Positions 27,455-38,700 of a stretch of 53,798 bases of DNA are shown in pieces. Both the position numbers and the translations under genes were made by a program. The notes under the pieces were generated by a model. The model had not been told where the DNA came from, searched no databases, and saw only the letters and a list, made by a program, of their open reading frames with translations. The DNA comes from Pseudomonas sp. B6002 (GTDB lineage: Bacteria > Pseudomonadota > Gammaproteobacteria > Pseudomonadales > Pseudomonadaceae). Position 1 is the stretch's first letter, and each line of letters starts with the position of its first letter. The stretch lies in NCBI RefSeq assembly GCF_013385985.1, contig NZ_JACAOY010000028.1:49893-103690 (forward strand), given 5' to 3'.

Positions 27455-29386
27455 ATGAGTACAACACGATTGACCATGGCCCAGGCCCTGGTGAAGTTCC
27501 TGGATAACCAATACATCGAAGTCGATGGCGTACAGAGCAAATTCGTCGCCGGGGTGTTCACCATTTTCGGCCACGGCAACGTGCTGGGCCTGGGACAGGC
27601 CCTTGAGCAGGACGCCGGCGACCTGGTGGTGCATCAGGGCCGCAACGAGCAAGGCATGGCCCACGCGGCCATCGGTTTTGCCAAGCAGCACCTGCGCCGC
27701 AAGATCTACGCCTGCACCGCGTCGGTCGGCCCCGGTGCCGCCAACATGCTGACCGCGGCGGCCACCGCCACGGCCAACCGCATTCCGTTGCTGTTGCTGC
27801 CCGGTGACGTCTACGCCAGTCGCCAGCCGGACCCGGTGTTGCAACAGATCGAGCAATTCCACGACTTGAGCATCAGCACCAACGATGCGTTCCGTTCCGT
27901 GAGCAAATACTGGGACCGCATCAACCGCCCCGAGCAACTGATGACGGCGGCGATCCACGCCATGCGTGTGCTCACCGACCCGGCTGAAACCGGCGCCGTA
28001 ACCCTGGCACTGCCCCAGGACGTGCAGGCCGAGGCCTGGGACTACCCGGATTATTTCCTGCAAAAACGCGTACACCGTATCGAGCGTCGCCCGGCCACGG
28101 CCGCGATGATCGGCGACGCGCTGGCCGCGTTCCGGGGCAAGCGCAAACCGTTGATCATTTGTGGCGGCGGGGTGAAGTACTCCGGCGCGAATGCCGCGCT
28201 GCAAGCCTTCGCCGAGCGCTTTGATATTCCCTTCGCAGAAACCCAGGCGGGCAAGAGTGCTGTCGTCTCCAGCCACCCGCTAAACGTCGGCGGCATTGGC
28301 GAGACCGGCTGCCTGGCGGCCAACCTGCTGGCGCCCGAGGCGGACCTGATCATTGGTGTGGGTACGCGCTACACCGACTTCACTACCTCGTCCAAGTCGC
28401 TGTTCAAGCACCCGGATGTGACATTCCTCAACCTCAATATCAGCCCCTGCGATGCGTTGAAACTGGACGGCGTGCAGGTGCTGGCCGACGCGCAGGTGGC
28501 CCTCGACGCCCTCGCCGATGCCCTGGGCGACTACCGTGCCGGTTGGGGCGGGCAGGTCGCCGAGGCCAAGGCGCAGCTGGACGCCGAAGTGGACCGTGTG
28601 CACCAGGTGGAATATGCCGGCGACGGCTTTGTGCCCGAGGTGGATGACCGCCTGGACCGCGCGGTGCTGCGTGAATTCATCGAGCTGACCGGCTCCTGCC
28701 TGACCCAAAGCCGCGTGCTGGGCGTGCTCAACGAAACCCTGGCTGACGACGCCATCATCGTCGCCGCAGCCGGTAGCCTGCCGGGTGACTTGCAGCGCGC
28801 CTGGCGCAGCAAGGGTGTGAACACCTACCACGTCGAGTACGGCTATTCGTGCATGGGCTACGAGATCAACGCGGCGTTGGGCGTGAAGCTCGCCGAGCCG
28901 GCAAAAGAGGTCTACGCCCTGGTCGGCGATGGCTCCTACATGATGCTGCATTCGGAGCTGGCCACCTCGATTCAGGAGCGACGCAAGATCAACGTGGTGC
29001 TGCTGGACAACATGGCCTTCGGTTGCATCAACAACCTGCAGATCGGCAATGGCATGGACAGCTTCGGCACCGAATTCCGCTTCCGCAACCCCGAGAGCGG
29101 CAAGCTCGACGGCGGCCTGGTGCCGGTGGACTTCGCCATGAGCGCGGCGGCCTATGGCTGCAAGACCTACAAGGTCAGCACCGTGGAGCAACTGGAAGCG
29201 GCCCTGGCGGATGCGCGCACGCAAACCGTCTCGACGCTGATCGACATCAAAGTGCTGCCCAAGACCATGGTCCACGGCTACCTGTCGTGGTGGCGGGTGG
29301 GCGTGGCGCAGGTGTCCACCAGCGAACGCACGAATGCGGCGGCGAAAAAACTCAACGAACACCTGGCGAAGGCCCGGCAGTACTAA
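27455..29386 (+). CDS. iolD: 3D-(3,5/4)-trihydroxycyclohexane-1,2-dione acylhydrolase (decyclizing)
   Basis: A 643-residue thiamine-diphosphate enzyme that opens the cyclohexane-dione ring to 5-deoxy-glucuronate. The N-terminal part has [17 protein letters not shown] and [13 protein letters not shown] with the conserved Glu that activates ThDP. The C-terminal ThDP/Mg motif is [13 protein letters not shown] with [17 protein letters not shown]. Length fits the family. It lies between REPINs but in line with iolE, iolB and iolG. Confidence 0.95.
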   Translation: MSTTRLTMAQALVKFLDNQYIEVDGVQSKFVAGVFTIFGHGNVLGLGQALEQDAGDLVVHQGRNEQGMAHAAIGFAKQHLRRKIYACTASVGPGAANMLTAAATATANRIPLLLLPGDVYASRQPDPVLQQIEQFHDLSISTNDAFRSVSKYWDRINRPEQLMTAAIHAMRVLTDPAETGAVTLALPQDVQAEAWDYPDYFLQKRVHRIERRPATAAMIGDALAAFRGKRKPLIICGGGVKYSGANAALQAFAERFDIPFAETQAGKSAVVSSHPLNVGGIGETGCLAANLLAPEADLIIGVGTRYTDFTTSSKSLFKHPDVTFLNLNISPCDALKLDGVQVLADAQVALDALADALGDYRAGWGGQVAEAKAQLDAEVDRVHQVEYAGDGFVPEVDDRLDRAVLREFIELTGSCLTQSRVLGVLNETLADDAIIVAAAGSLPGDLQRAWRSKGVNTYHVEYGYSCMGYEINAALGVKLAEPAKEVYALVGDGSYMMLHSELATSIQERRKINVVLLDNMAFGCINNLQIGNGMDSFGTEFRFRNPESGKLDGGLVPVDFAMSAAAYGCKTYKVSTVEQLEAALADARTQTVSTLIDIKVLPKTMVHGYLSWWRVGVAQVSTSERTNAAAKKLNEHLAKARQY

Positions 29387-29389
29387 TAA

Positions 29390-30415
<1,026 letters not shown>

Positions 30416-30441
30416 ACCACTGAAGAAGTTCGGTCAAAAAT

Positions 30442-30529
30442 GTGGGAGCTGGCTTGCCTGCGATAGCGGTCTTTCATTTAACAATGGAGTGCCTGATACA
30501 CCGCCATCGCAGGCAAGCCAGCTCCCACA
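30442..30529. repeat. REPIN between iolG and the second oxidoreductase gene
   Basis: Inverted pair GTGGGAGCTGGCTTGCCTGC / GCAGGCAAGCCAGCTCCCAC; third such element within the inositol gene run. Confidence 0.92.
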
Positions 30530-30565
30530 TTTGACCGGGTTTCCAATTCAAGAAGGAATCGACTC

Positions 30566-31594
30566 ATGAGAATTGGATTGGTTGGCTACGGCCACGGCGG
30601 GCGCTTCTTTCATGCGCCGCTAATTGCCACGCTGCCAGGCGCCACGTTTGTCGGCGTGGTCACGCGCTCCGCCGAGCGCCGTCAGCAATTGAACACTGAT
30701 CATCCGGGCGTGAAGGCCTTTGACTCCATCGGCCAGATCGTCGAGGCCGGCGTCGACGCCCTGGTGATTTCCACCACCCTCAAAGGCCGCCCGGCGCTGG
30801 TGCTGGAAGCCATCGAGCACGGTGTTGCCGTGGTCAGTGACAAACCCTTTGCCGCCAACGCCGAGCAGGCCCAGGCCCTGATCACGGCGGCCGAGCGCCA
30901 GGGCTCGCTGCTCAGCGTCTACCAGAATCGGCGTTGGGACTCGGATTACCTGACCCTGCGCAAGCTGATCGATGCCGGCGCCCTGGGCACTGTCACCCGT
31001 TTCGAATCCCGTGTGGAACGCTACACCCCCGAGGCCGTGGGTAACGCCAGCGGTGGCGGCTGGTTGCGCGACTTGGGCAGCCACCTGGTGGACCAGGCGC
31101 TGCAACTGTTCGGCCCGGTCGACCGGGTGTTTGCGCAACTGCAGTTCAGCCCTGAATACCCCACCCTCGATCACGGCTTCTTTGTCTCGTTGACTCATGC
31201 CAACGGGGTGATTTCGCACCTGTGGGGCAGCGCGTTGCAAAACAGCCAGGCGCCGCGCTTTCGGGTCAGCGGCACCGCCGGGTGCTACACCGTCGACGGG
31301 CTGGACGGCCAGGAGGCGTTGCTGATGGCTGGCAAGTCGCCGAAAACCGAAGGCGAGCACTGGGGCGCGGAAGAACACCGGCGCTGGGGCTGGTTTGAGC
31401 AGGGCGAGGAGCGTGAGCGGGTGCCTTCGGAAAAAGGCTGCTGGACGCAGTTCTATCGCCAGTTGCACAGTGCTGTGCAAGGGCAGGGGCCGTTGCCGGT
31501 GGAGGCCGCGGATGCGCTGGAAACCACGCGTATTTTGGACGCCGCACGCCTCAGTCATGAGCGTCGTCAGGTGGTCGAAACGAAGGCGCTGTAG
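30566..31594 (+). CDS. Gfo/Idh/MocA-family oxidoreductase
   Basis: A 342-residue NAD(P)-dependent dehydrogenase distinct from IolG. The Rossmann motif is IGLVGYGHGGRFFHAP and the EKP-type motif is VVSDKPFAAN (DKP, Lys kept). VYQNRRWDSDYLTL and GGGWLRDLGSHLVDQALQLF mark the substrate domain. AGAAGGAATC precedes the ATG. It may act on another inositol isomer such as scyllo-inositol, since inositol clusters often carry a second dehydrogenase; this is inference from position. Confidence 0.87.
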   Translation: MRIGLVGYGHGGRFFHAPLIATLPGATFVGVVTRSAERRQQLNTDHPGVKAFDSIGQIVEAGVDALVISTTLKGRPALVLEAIEHGVAVVSDKPFAANAEQAQALITAAERQGSLLSVYQNRRWDSDYLTLRKLIDAGALGTVTRFESRVERYTPEAVGNASGGGWLRDLGSHLVDQALQLFGPVDRVFAQLQFSPEYPTLDHGFFVSLTHANGVISHLWGSALQNSQAPRFRVSGTAGCYTVDGLDGQEALLMAGKSPKTEGEHWGAEEHRRWGWFEQGEERERVPSEKGCWTQFYRQLHSAVQGQGPLPVEAADALETTRILDAARLSHERRQVVETKAL

Positions 31595-31610
31595 GGCTTT
31601 TCCAGAAAAA

Positions 31611-31625
31611 TAGAATAAAATTCTA
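31611..31625. promoter_or_regulatory. candidate IolR operator 3
   Basis: TAGAATAAAATTCTA is an inverted repeat (TAGAAT-AAA-ATTCTA) centred about 28.5 bp before the next palindrome, the same spacing as the pair before iolC. Confidence 0.5.
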
Positions 31626-31639
31626 AAACATGTTGATAT

Positions 31640-31653
31640 GGAAATTATTTTCC
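31640..31653. promoter_or_regulatory. candidate IolR operator 4 (transporter promoter)
   Basis: GGAAATTATTTTCC, a 14-bp palindrome with the same GGAA/TTCC ends and AT core as the site at 22545. It suggests one regulator for catabolism and uptake genes. Confidence 0.58.
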
Positions 31654-31745
31654 AATAAAGTCTTTTCCAGGTTGCATAAAGTACGTTCGGACTCGATTCG
31701 GGCGGCTCAACAAAAACAAGATCAAAAACAACCAGGTACCGTCAG

Positions 31746-31931
31746 ATGAAAATCTTCAACGCTGTACTGCGAGTTTTACGCCCTGCCCACACGCCACGCG
31801 GCCTGCCCCGCGCCCGGCCGTTCTACTTCTCCTTTCTCAATGTGCTGATCGTCGAAAACAAAGACGCGCTGGTGTGCTGCATTCCCGGTGCGCCGGTGGT
31901 TCGACTGCCGTCTTCGCCCGTACCGCTCTGA
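31746..31931 (+). CDS. possible small leader ORF before inositol transporter genes
   Basis: A 61-codon frame between the operators and the binding-protein gene. It reads MKIFNAVLRVLRPAHTPRG at the start, with FYFSFLNVLIVENKD and CCIPGAPVV later. The ribosome site is weak (CCAGG, 11 bases upstream). It is Pro/Arg-rich, with no signal peptide and no family I recognise. It could be a translated leader or chance; the 385-bp gap 31595-31979 otherwise holds only the two palindromes. Confidence 0.3.
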   Translation: MKIFNAVLRVLRPAHTPRGLPRARPFYFSFLNVLIVENKDALVCCIPGAPVVRLPSSPVPL

Positions 31932-31979
31932 AAAACGCAACGTCCACAAAACCAACAAGAAATTGGAGACAGACCGTTC

Positions 31980-32909
31980 ATGAAGACCCCGATCCGTTTT
32001 ACCGCGCTGGCCCTGTCCATGCTGCTTGCCAGCGGCTTTGCCTCGGCTGCCGACCTCAAGATAGGTGTGAGCATGTCCGCGTTCGATGACACCTTCCTGA
32101 CTTACCTGCGCGAAGACATGGACAAGCAAGCCAAGTCCTACCCCAAGGGGGACGGCGTGCAACTGCAGTTCGAAGACGCCCGCGCCGACGTGGTCAAGCA
32201 ACTGAGCCAGGTGGAGAACTTCATCAGCCAGAAGGTCGACGCGATCATCGTCAACCCGGTGGACACGGCATCGACCGCCAACATCATCAAGGCGGCTACC
32301 GCGGCAAAAATCCCGTTGGTGTTCGTCAACCGTCGTCCTGACAGCCCGACTCTGGCCCCCGGCGTGGCGGCCGTGACCTCCGACGACGTCGAGGCCGGCA
32401 AGCTGCAAATGCAGTACATCGCCGAAAAACTCGGCGGCAAGGGCAATATCGTGATCCTGCTGGGTGACTTGGCGAACAATTCCACCACCAACCGCACCAA
32501 GGGCGTGAAGGAAGTGCTCACCAAGTACCCGGGCATCAAGGTGGAACAGGAGCAGACCGGCATCTGGCTGCGTGACAAGGGCATGACCCTGGTCAACGAC
32601 TGGCTGACCCAGGGGCGCGACTTCCAGGCGGTGCTGGCTAACAACGACGAGATGGCGATTGGTGCCTCCATGGCCCTGAAGTCGGCGGGCAAGAAGGGCG
32701 TGTTGATCGCCGGTGTCGACGGCACGCCAGACGGCCTGAACGCGATCACCAAGGGCGACATGACCGTGTCGGCCTTCCAGGACGCCAAGGGCCAGGCCGA
32801 CAAATCGGTGGAGACGGCGCGCAAGATGGCCAAGAACGAGCCTATCGAGCAGAACGTGGTGATCCCGTTCCAGCTGATCACCCCGGACAACGTCAAAGAC
32901 TTCAAATAG
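31980..32909 (+). CDS. periplasmic sugar (inositol-type) ABC transporter binding protein
   Basis: A 309-residue RbsB-like binding protein. The signal peptide is [15 protein letters not shown] with cleavage before ADLKIG. The mature fold shows [42 protein letters not shown] and [13 protein letters not shown], typical of class B sugar binding proteins (IbpA/RbsB type). It is first of the transporter operon next to inositol catabolism genes, so myo-inositol is the likely ligand. GGAGAC precedes the ATG. Confidence 0.92.
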   Translation: MKTPIRFTALALSMLLASGFASAADLKIGVSMSAFDDTFLTYLREDMDKQAKSYPKGDGVQLQFEDARADVVKQLSQVENFISQKVDAIIVNPVDTASTANIIKAATAAKIPLVFVNRRPDSPTLAPGVAAVTSDDVEAGKLQMQYIAEKLGGKGNIVILLGDLANNSTTNRTKGVKEVLTKYPGIKVEQEQTGIWLRDKGMTLVNDWLTQGRDFQAVLANNDEMAIGASMALKSAGKKGVLIAGVDGTPDGLNAITKGDMTVSAFQDAKGQADKSVETARKMAKNEPIEQNVVIPFQLITPDNVKDFK

Positions 32910-32933
32910 CCCTGACATAACAACAATAAGCCG

Positions 32934-32957
32934 GCGGGGCGGCCTCGGTCGCCCCGC
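32934..32957 (+). other. intercistronic hairpin after binding-protein gene
   Basis: An 8-bp perfect stem GCGGGGCG / CGCCCCGC with loop GCCTCGGT and no T-run. Such hairpins after binding-protein genes commonly protect the upstream mRNA, allowing more binding protein than membrane subunits. Confidence 0.65.
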
Positions 32958-32973
32958 AGATGGAGTACCTTCT

Positions 32974-34527
32974 ATGCTCGCTCAAGCGACTGTCTCGCAG
33001 CCTCCTGGTATCCAGCCCCAGCCGTTGGAAGAACCCTACCTGCTGGAAATCGTCAACATCAGCAAAGGCTTTCCCGGCGTCGTGGCCCTGGCCGACGTGC
33101 AACTGCGGGTGCGTCCCGGCACGGTGCTGGCGCTGATGGGCGAGAACGGTGCGGGCAAGTCGACGTTGATGAAGATCATCGCCGGCATCTACCAGCCCGA
33201 CGCCGGCGAGATCCGCCTGCGCGGCAAGCCGATTGTGTTTGAAACGCCCCTGGCAGCGCAGAAGGCCGGGATCGCGATGATCCACCAGGAACTCAACCTG
33301 ATGCCGCACATGAGCATCGCCGAGAACATCTGGATCGGCCGCGAGCAGCTCAACAGCCTGCACATGGTCAACCACCGCGAAATGCACCGCTGCACCGCCG
33401 AATTGCTGGCGCGCTTGCGCATCAACCTGGACCCGGAGGAACACGTGGGCAACCTGAGCATCGCCGAACGGCAGATGGTCGAGATTGCCAAGGCCGTGTC
33501 CTACGACTCCGACATCCTGATCATGGATGAGCCGACCTCGGCTATTACCGAAAAGGAAGTGGCCCACCTGTTTTCGATCATTGCCGACCTCAAGTCCCAG
33601 GGCAAAGGCATCGTCTACATCACCCATAAAATGAACGAAGTGTTCGCCATCGCCGATGAAGTGGCGGTGTTCCGTGACGGCCATTACATCGGCCTGCAAC
33701 GCGCCGACAGCATGAACAGTGACAGTCTGATCTCGATGATGGTCGGCCGTGAACTGAGCCAGCTGTTCCCGGTGCGCGAGACGCCGATTGGCGACCTGCT
33801 GTTGTCGGTGCGTGACCTGCGCCTGGATGGCGTGTTCAAGGACGTGTCGTTCGACCTGCATGCCGGTGAAATCCTTGGCATTGCCGGGCTGATGGGCTCG
33901 GGTCGCACCAACGTGGCGGAAACCATTTTTGGCATCACCCCAAGCTCTGGCGGGCAGATCACCCTGGACGGCAAGCCGGTGCGCATCACCGACCCGCACA
34001 TGGCCATCGAGAAGGGCTTTGCGCTGTTGACCGAGGACCGCAAGCTCAGTGGCCTGTTCCCGTGCCTGTCGGTGCTGGAGAACATGGAAATGGCGGTGCT
34101 GCCGCACTACACCGGCAACGGTTTTATCCAGCAGAAAGCCCTGCGCGCCTTGTGCGAAGACATGTGCAAGAAGCTGCGGGTGAAGACGCCATCCCTGGAG
34201 CAGTGCATCGATACCCTCTCGGGCGGCAACCAACAGAAGGCCTTGCTGGCGCGCTGGCTGATGACCAACCCGCGCTTGCTGATTCTCGATGAACCCACCC
34301 GTGGTATCGACGTGGGCGCCAAGGCCGAGATTTACCGTTTGATTTCCTTCCTCGCCAGTGAAGGCATGGCAGTGATCATGATTTCCTCCGAGCTGCCCGA
34401 AGTGTTGGGCATGAGCGACCGGGTGATGGTGATGCACGAGGGCGACCTGATGGGCACCCTGGACCGCAGCGAAGCGACCCAGGAAAAAGTCATGCAGTTG
34501 GCTTCCGGTATGACCGCAGTCCACTGA
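32974..34527 (+). CDS. sugar ABC transporter ATP-binding protein (double NBD)
   Basis: A 517-residue RbsA/MglA-type ATPase with two fused nucleotide-binding domains. The first has Walker [14 protein letters not shown], signature [14 protein letters not shown] and Walker [13 protein letters not shown]. The second has a degenerate Walker A ([16 protein letters not shown]) but an intact [15 protein letters not shown] and [14 protein letters not shown]. This asymmetry is normal for the class. GGAG in GATGGAGTACC precedes the ATG. It energises the putative inositol importer. Confidence 0.95.
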   Translation: MLAQATVSQPPGIQPQPLEEPYLLEIVNISKGFPGVVALADVQLRVRPGTVLALMGENGAGKSTLMKIIAGIYQPDAGEIRLRGKPIVFETPLAAQKAGIAMIHQELNLMPHMSIAENIWIGREQLNSLHMVNHREMHRCTAELLARLRINLDPEEHVGNLSIAERQMVEIAKAVSYDSDILIMDEPTSAITEKEVAHLFSIIADLKSQGKGIVYITHKMNEVFAIADEVAVFRDGHYIGLQRADSMNSDSLISMMVGRELSQLFPVRETPIGDLLLSVRDLRLDGVFKDVSFDLHAGEILGIAGLMGSGRTNVAETIFGITPSSGGQITLDGKPVRITDPHMAIEKGFALLTEDRKLSGLFPCLSVLENMEMAVLPHYTGNGFIQQKALRALCEDMCKKLRVKTPSLEQCIDTLSGGNQQKALLARWLMTNPRLLILDEPTRGIDVGAKAEIYRLISFLASEGMAVIMISSELPEVLGMSDRVMVMHEGDLMGTLDRSEATQEKVMQLASGMTAVH

Positions 34528-34552
34528 CTACAGAATAAGAAGGTGATTGGCT

Positions 34553-35575
34553 ATGAACGCAATAACAGACAACAAGCCCGCCACGGCACCGGTCAAGCAC
34601 CGTCGACGCATGCCGACCGAACTGAGCATTTTCCTGGTGCTGATCGGCATCGGCCTGGTGTTTGAACTGTTCGGCTGGATCGTGCGCGACCAGAGCTTTT
34701 TGATGAACTCCCAGCGCCTGGTGCTGATGATCCTGCAGGTGTCGATCATCGGCCTGCTGGCCATCGGTGTGACGCAAGTGATCATCACCACCGGGATCGA
34801 CCTGTCCTCGGGCTCAGTGCTGGCGCTGTCGGCGATGATCGCCGCGAGCCTGGCGCAGACCTCGGACTTTTCCCGGGCGGTGTTCCCCAGCCTGACTGAC
34901 TTGCCGGTGTGGATACCGGTGGCGATGGGATTGGGTGTGGGGCTGTTGGCCGGGGCAATCAACGGCAGCATCATTGCCGTCACGGGGATTCCACCTTTTA
35001 TTGCAACCCTCGGCATGATGGTGTCGGCCCGTGGCCTGGCGCGTTACTACACCGAAGGCCAGCCGGTGAGCATGCTCTCGGACTCGTACACGGCCATCGG
35101 CCATGGCGCGATGCCGGTGATCATCTTCCTGGTGGTGGCGGTGATCTTCCACATTGCCTTGCGCTACACCAAGTACGGCAAATACACCTACGCCATCGGC
35201 GGCAACATGCAGGCGGCGCGGACTTCGGGTATCAACGTCAAGCGCCATTTGATCATCGTGTACAGCATCGCAGGCCTCTTGGCAGGTTTGGCCGGTGTGG
35301 TGGCCTCGGCACGTGCCGCGACCGGGCAGGCGGGCATGGGCATGTCCTATGAGCTGGACGCGATTGCGGCGGCCGTGATCGGCGGCACCAGCCTGGCGGG
35401 CGGGGTAGGGCGCATCACCGGCACCGTGATCGGCGCGCTGATCCTCGGGGTGATGGCCAGCGGGTTTACCTTTGTCGGCGTGGATGCGTACATCCAGGAC
35501 ATCATCAAGGGCCTGATCATCGTCATCGCGGTGGTGATCGACCAATACCGTAACAAGCGCAAACTCAAACGCTGA
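34553..35575 (+). CDS. sugar ABC transporter permease (RbsC-type)
   Basis: A 340-residue inner-membrane permease of the ribose/inositol class. It has about eight to ten hydrophobic segments, with GVTQVIITTGIDLSSGSVLA and NGSIIAVTGIPPFIATLGMM as the conserved blocks. GGTSLAGGVGRITGTVIGA lies near the C-terminus. ATG at 34553 follows GAAGG by nine bases; an in-frame TTG two codons earlier is less likely. It is the last gene of the transporter operon. Confidence 0.94.
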   Translation: MNAITDNKPATAPVKHRRRMPTELSIFLVLIGIGLVFELFGWIVRDQSFLMNSQRLVLMILQVSIIGLLAIGVTQVIITTGIDLSSGSVLALSAMIAASLAQTSDFSRAVFPSLTDLPVWIPVAMGLGVGLLAGAINGSIIAVTGIPPFIATLGMMVSARGLARYYTEGQPVSMLSDSYTAIGHGAMPVIIFLVVAVIFHIALRYTKYGKYTYAIGGNMQAARTSGINVKRHLIIVYSIAGLLAGLAGVVASARAATGQAGMGMSYELDAIAAAVIGGTSLAGGVGRITGTVIGALILGVMASGFTFVGVDAYIQDIIKGLIIVIAVVIDQYRNKRKLKR

Positions 35576-35587
35576 TCACACGCAGGT

Positions 35588-35722
35588 CCTGTAGTGAGCG
35601 GGCTTGCCCCGCGCCAGCCGCAACGCGGTCCCCAACCGGGCTCCGAATATCAATAGATGGAACACAGTGGTTGGGTTGGGATAGGTGGTGCGCCTGGCGC
35701 AGGGCAAGCCTGCTAACTACTG
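35588..35722. repeat. REP pair of the TAGTGAGCGGGCTTGCCCC class
   Basis: The left arm CTGTAGTGAGCGGGCTTGCC then CCGCGCCAG pairs with the right arm CTGGCGCAGGGCAAGCC...TAACTACTG. This is a third REP sequence class in the window. It lies between the convergent permease and toxin-like genes. Confidence 0.75.
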
Positions 35723-35744
35723 CTTCAGGTGCGCCGCGGGGGAT

Positions 35745-38700
35745 TCAAGGCGCCAGCGGGAGGAACCATCGTTCAGCCAGCCCTCGGCTGATGCTCCCTC
35801 GATGCACATCCACCACGTTTTGCGGGTTTTGTGCCTTGCTTAGCAGCGAGTAATAGCTCTCGGTGCGCTGGGCTTTGGTCTTGAGATGGGCCACGGTGTA
35901 CTCAAGCTTGGGGGCTGCCTTCTGCGGGTAGTGAAAGTGCGCATACCACAACGGGGAGCCGCGTTTGTCGTTGATGGCATATTCCTGGATAAAGTCGCAA
36001 CGTTCCCCACGCAGGGGAATGCGCGACCCGAGGCTGGCCAACTGGACCTGATCCTGCTCAAGCAGGTAGGCCACATGGCTGTCGGTCGGCACAAGGGCAA
36101 GGGTGCGCTCAATGCGCAGAGCGCGGCCTTTGCCCTTCAAGGTATCCACCGCGTTGCGTAATTGGCTGACCAGGTTTAGGTCGGCGCTGGCCTGCTCTTC
36201 TTTGGGCTGGGCTGAAATGGCGCGATCCAGCTCATTGGCCAGCTCTGCGTAACGCGATGCTTCGACATCCAGGCTCTCCTGTATTTCGATCGGGAACCGC
36301 GACATCTGCGCATAGCGTTCCTGGCGTTTGATTGTCGGCTCCAAGGCGTTTAGACGCTGGCGTGCCTCCCCCTTGACGATACTGAGCGCGCGGGTTTTCG
36401 GCTGCGACCCCGACGCGGAGGGCCGATGCTGGAACTCGACCTCATCCCAACCACTTTCGTGCTCCGAGTAAGTGGCCAACAACTGGTCTGTTTGCTCGGA
36501 ACGAACCTCCACCGTATCGATAGGTAAGACGTTGTCGGCGGGCTTCATGTTGCCGATCAAAATGCCTTGCCTGCGGGTCTTGATCACTTTTTTCTGGATT
36601 CTATCGGGAGCGCTCAGTGCGCGCTTGGGCGGGCGCTTCGCCGTTTCGGGCAATGGCTTGACCTCGGCGGCCAACTGTTGCATGACGTCTTGATACAGCG
36701 AGTTCACCAGTGCCTGCAAAGGCTGGAAATGGGCCATATCCAGGCTCTCGGCGTGCACGATGGTGAGGCCCTGTAAGGCATCCACTGCGGGGGCGTAATG
36801 TTGGAAGAGGCTGTCCAGTACGGCGATTCGGTCGGCAGGGCCGAGGTTGAGGGTATTGAGTTCGCTATGGGTGCGTAGGTGTCGGCCCAGTGGGTCGAGG
36901 ATCAGATCCAGCTCGTTGTGGAGCAAACCGTCGCGCCAGTTCTTTTTGCTCAGGTATTTGAAGTTCTGTAATTGCGAGTATTTGAGGGCGAGGGCGCTGA
37001 TTTCATCCGGACGCCCTTCTGTCAGGCGGTTGTAGGCCTCTGGGCCGGGCTTGCCAAGGTTGAATAGCTCCAGCAAGGAGCGATCCTTGATTTCCAGAGC
37101 GTTGATCTGGCGCTCATTGATCAGGCTTATATCCTTTAGAAACTGCGCGTAGCGCGGCGGGTTCAGAAGAATTGCCGGCAGCGCCTGCTCGTAGGGCGCT
37201 TTCAAGTCTGGGTTTTCGGCGTACAGCGCCTGGCGATCCATGTCGGCGACCACCACCGACTTGCGCGCATTGTTCACAGTGTTTTCCAGAAAGATGGCGG
37301 CGACGTTGGCGGGCATCGCAATCCCCAGTTCGCTACGTTCCTTACGGCTGTCGAGAAACCCCATGAAAACATTCATTTGTTCATGGAGGGCATTGTCGAA
37401 ATTCTTGCGTGTGTTGGCGCGGGCCTGGTCGCTGTACTTGGGGTCGGTGGCGGCTTTTTCCATCAGCATTTGCGCCATGTCTACCTTTTCTTGCAGCAAT
37501 TGTTGCGGGCTTTTGAGGCTCACCAGGCGACCTTGTTGCATGACTTGAGGGCTGTTGGTGAACCGTGTCTGTTCTTCGCCCAGTTGCTGCTTGCGCAAGG
37601 CTTTGCGTTCGCGTTCGGCCGCAATGCGCTTGGGGGGCATGCCGCCGCGTAGGCGCAACTGCAAGTCGATCGACCAGTTACCCTGGCCGTCTGATTTAAG
37701 GTAAGGGCCTTCGCGTCGGGTATTGAAAGGATCGACGATCACCACGCCATCGGTTTCCAGGCGAACCTGATACCAGCGCGAGTCAATGAGTGCGTACCAG
37801 TCCCGTAGATGGTGGTAGAGGCCGCGATGCGGCCCGCTCGACACGGGGTCAGGTAGCACTTCGGGTTTGGGCGCCTGGAGCAGTGAAAGGCGCTGCTGCT
37901 GGTCGGCTGTCAGCCGCTGGCGCGCGCTGGCAAAGCTGAAGTCGAACACACAGCTTTCCAACCCCGAGCTACCGCCGCCCAACAGGACGGTGCCATGTTC
38001 AATAACCGGGGCCGGAAGCGGCGGCCATTGTTCCGGTGCGCGCCGTTCCAGCGGTGAGCGCTGGATCTGCCATGTGTGGGCGTCCGACGAACTGCGTTTG
38101 GGTGACACGAGTGTCGGTGCCAGTTCGAACATCAGCAGGCCGACGTTCAGCAGCAGGTCTGCCCATGCGAGTTCTCGCGTCTCGGCGTCTGCACTGTTGA
38201 GTGCCGGGATGTCCCGGCTGGCGCTGCCTGCCAGGCTCAACAACCAGCCGGTCAGCATCAGCGGCCCACGCGCCAGCGGTAGCAGCAACGTACTGAACAG
38301 CAGCCCGGCACCCTCGAGGAGCACTTGCCAGCGACTCTCGGCATTGGACACGGACTCACGTTCAGCCTGATCGACCAACGCTCGCGCATTAGCGCCGTAC
38401 AGGTACTGCATCAGCTGGCCATTGGCTAAAAACTGCAACAGCTCATCATTGATACCGTTCGCGGCAAGCGTAGCCGGTACTGGGATTTCGGGCAGGTCGA
38501 ACTCGCTGCCGGCACCAAACCTGACGTAGTGCGGCTGCTGAAAGCCACCGTTGTCGTAGATCGGCCGCGCACCGTCAGACAGCCAGGTCAGGACGCTGGT
38601 TTGCAGCTCGCCCGGTGTGGCAATGGCGCTCATCAACTGTTCGCGGCTATTGAACTGCAGCAGCATGTCGGTATACAGCGGGCGATACAGGATATGAGGC

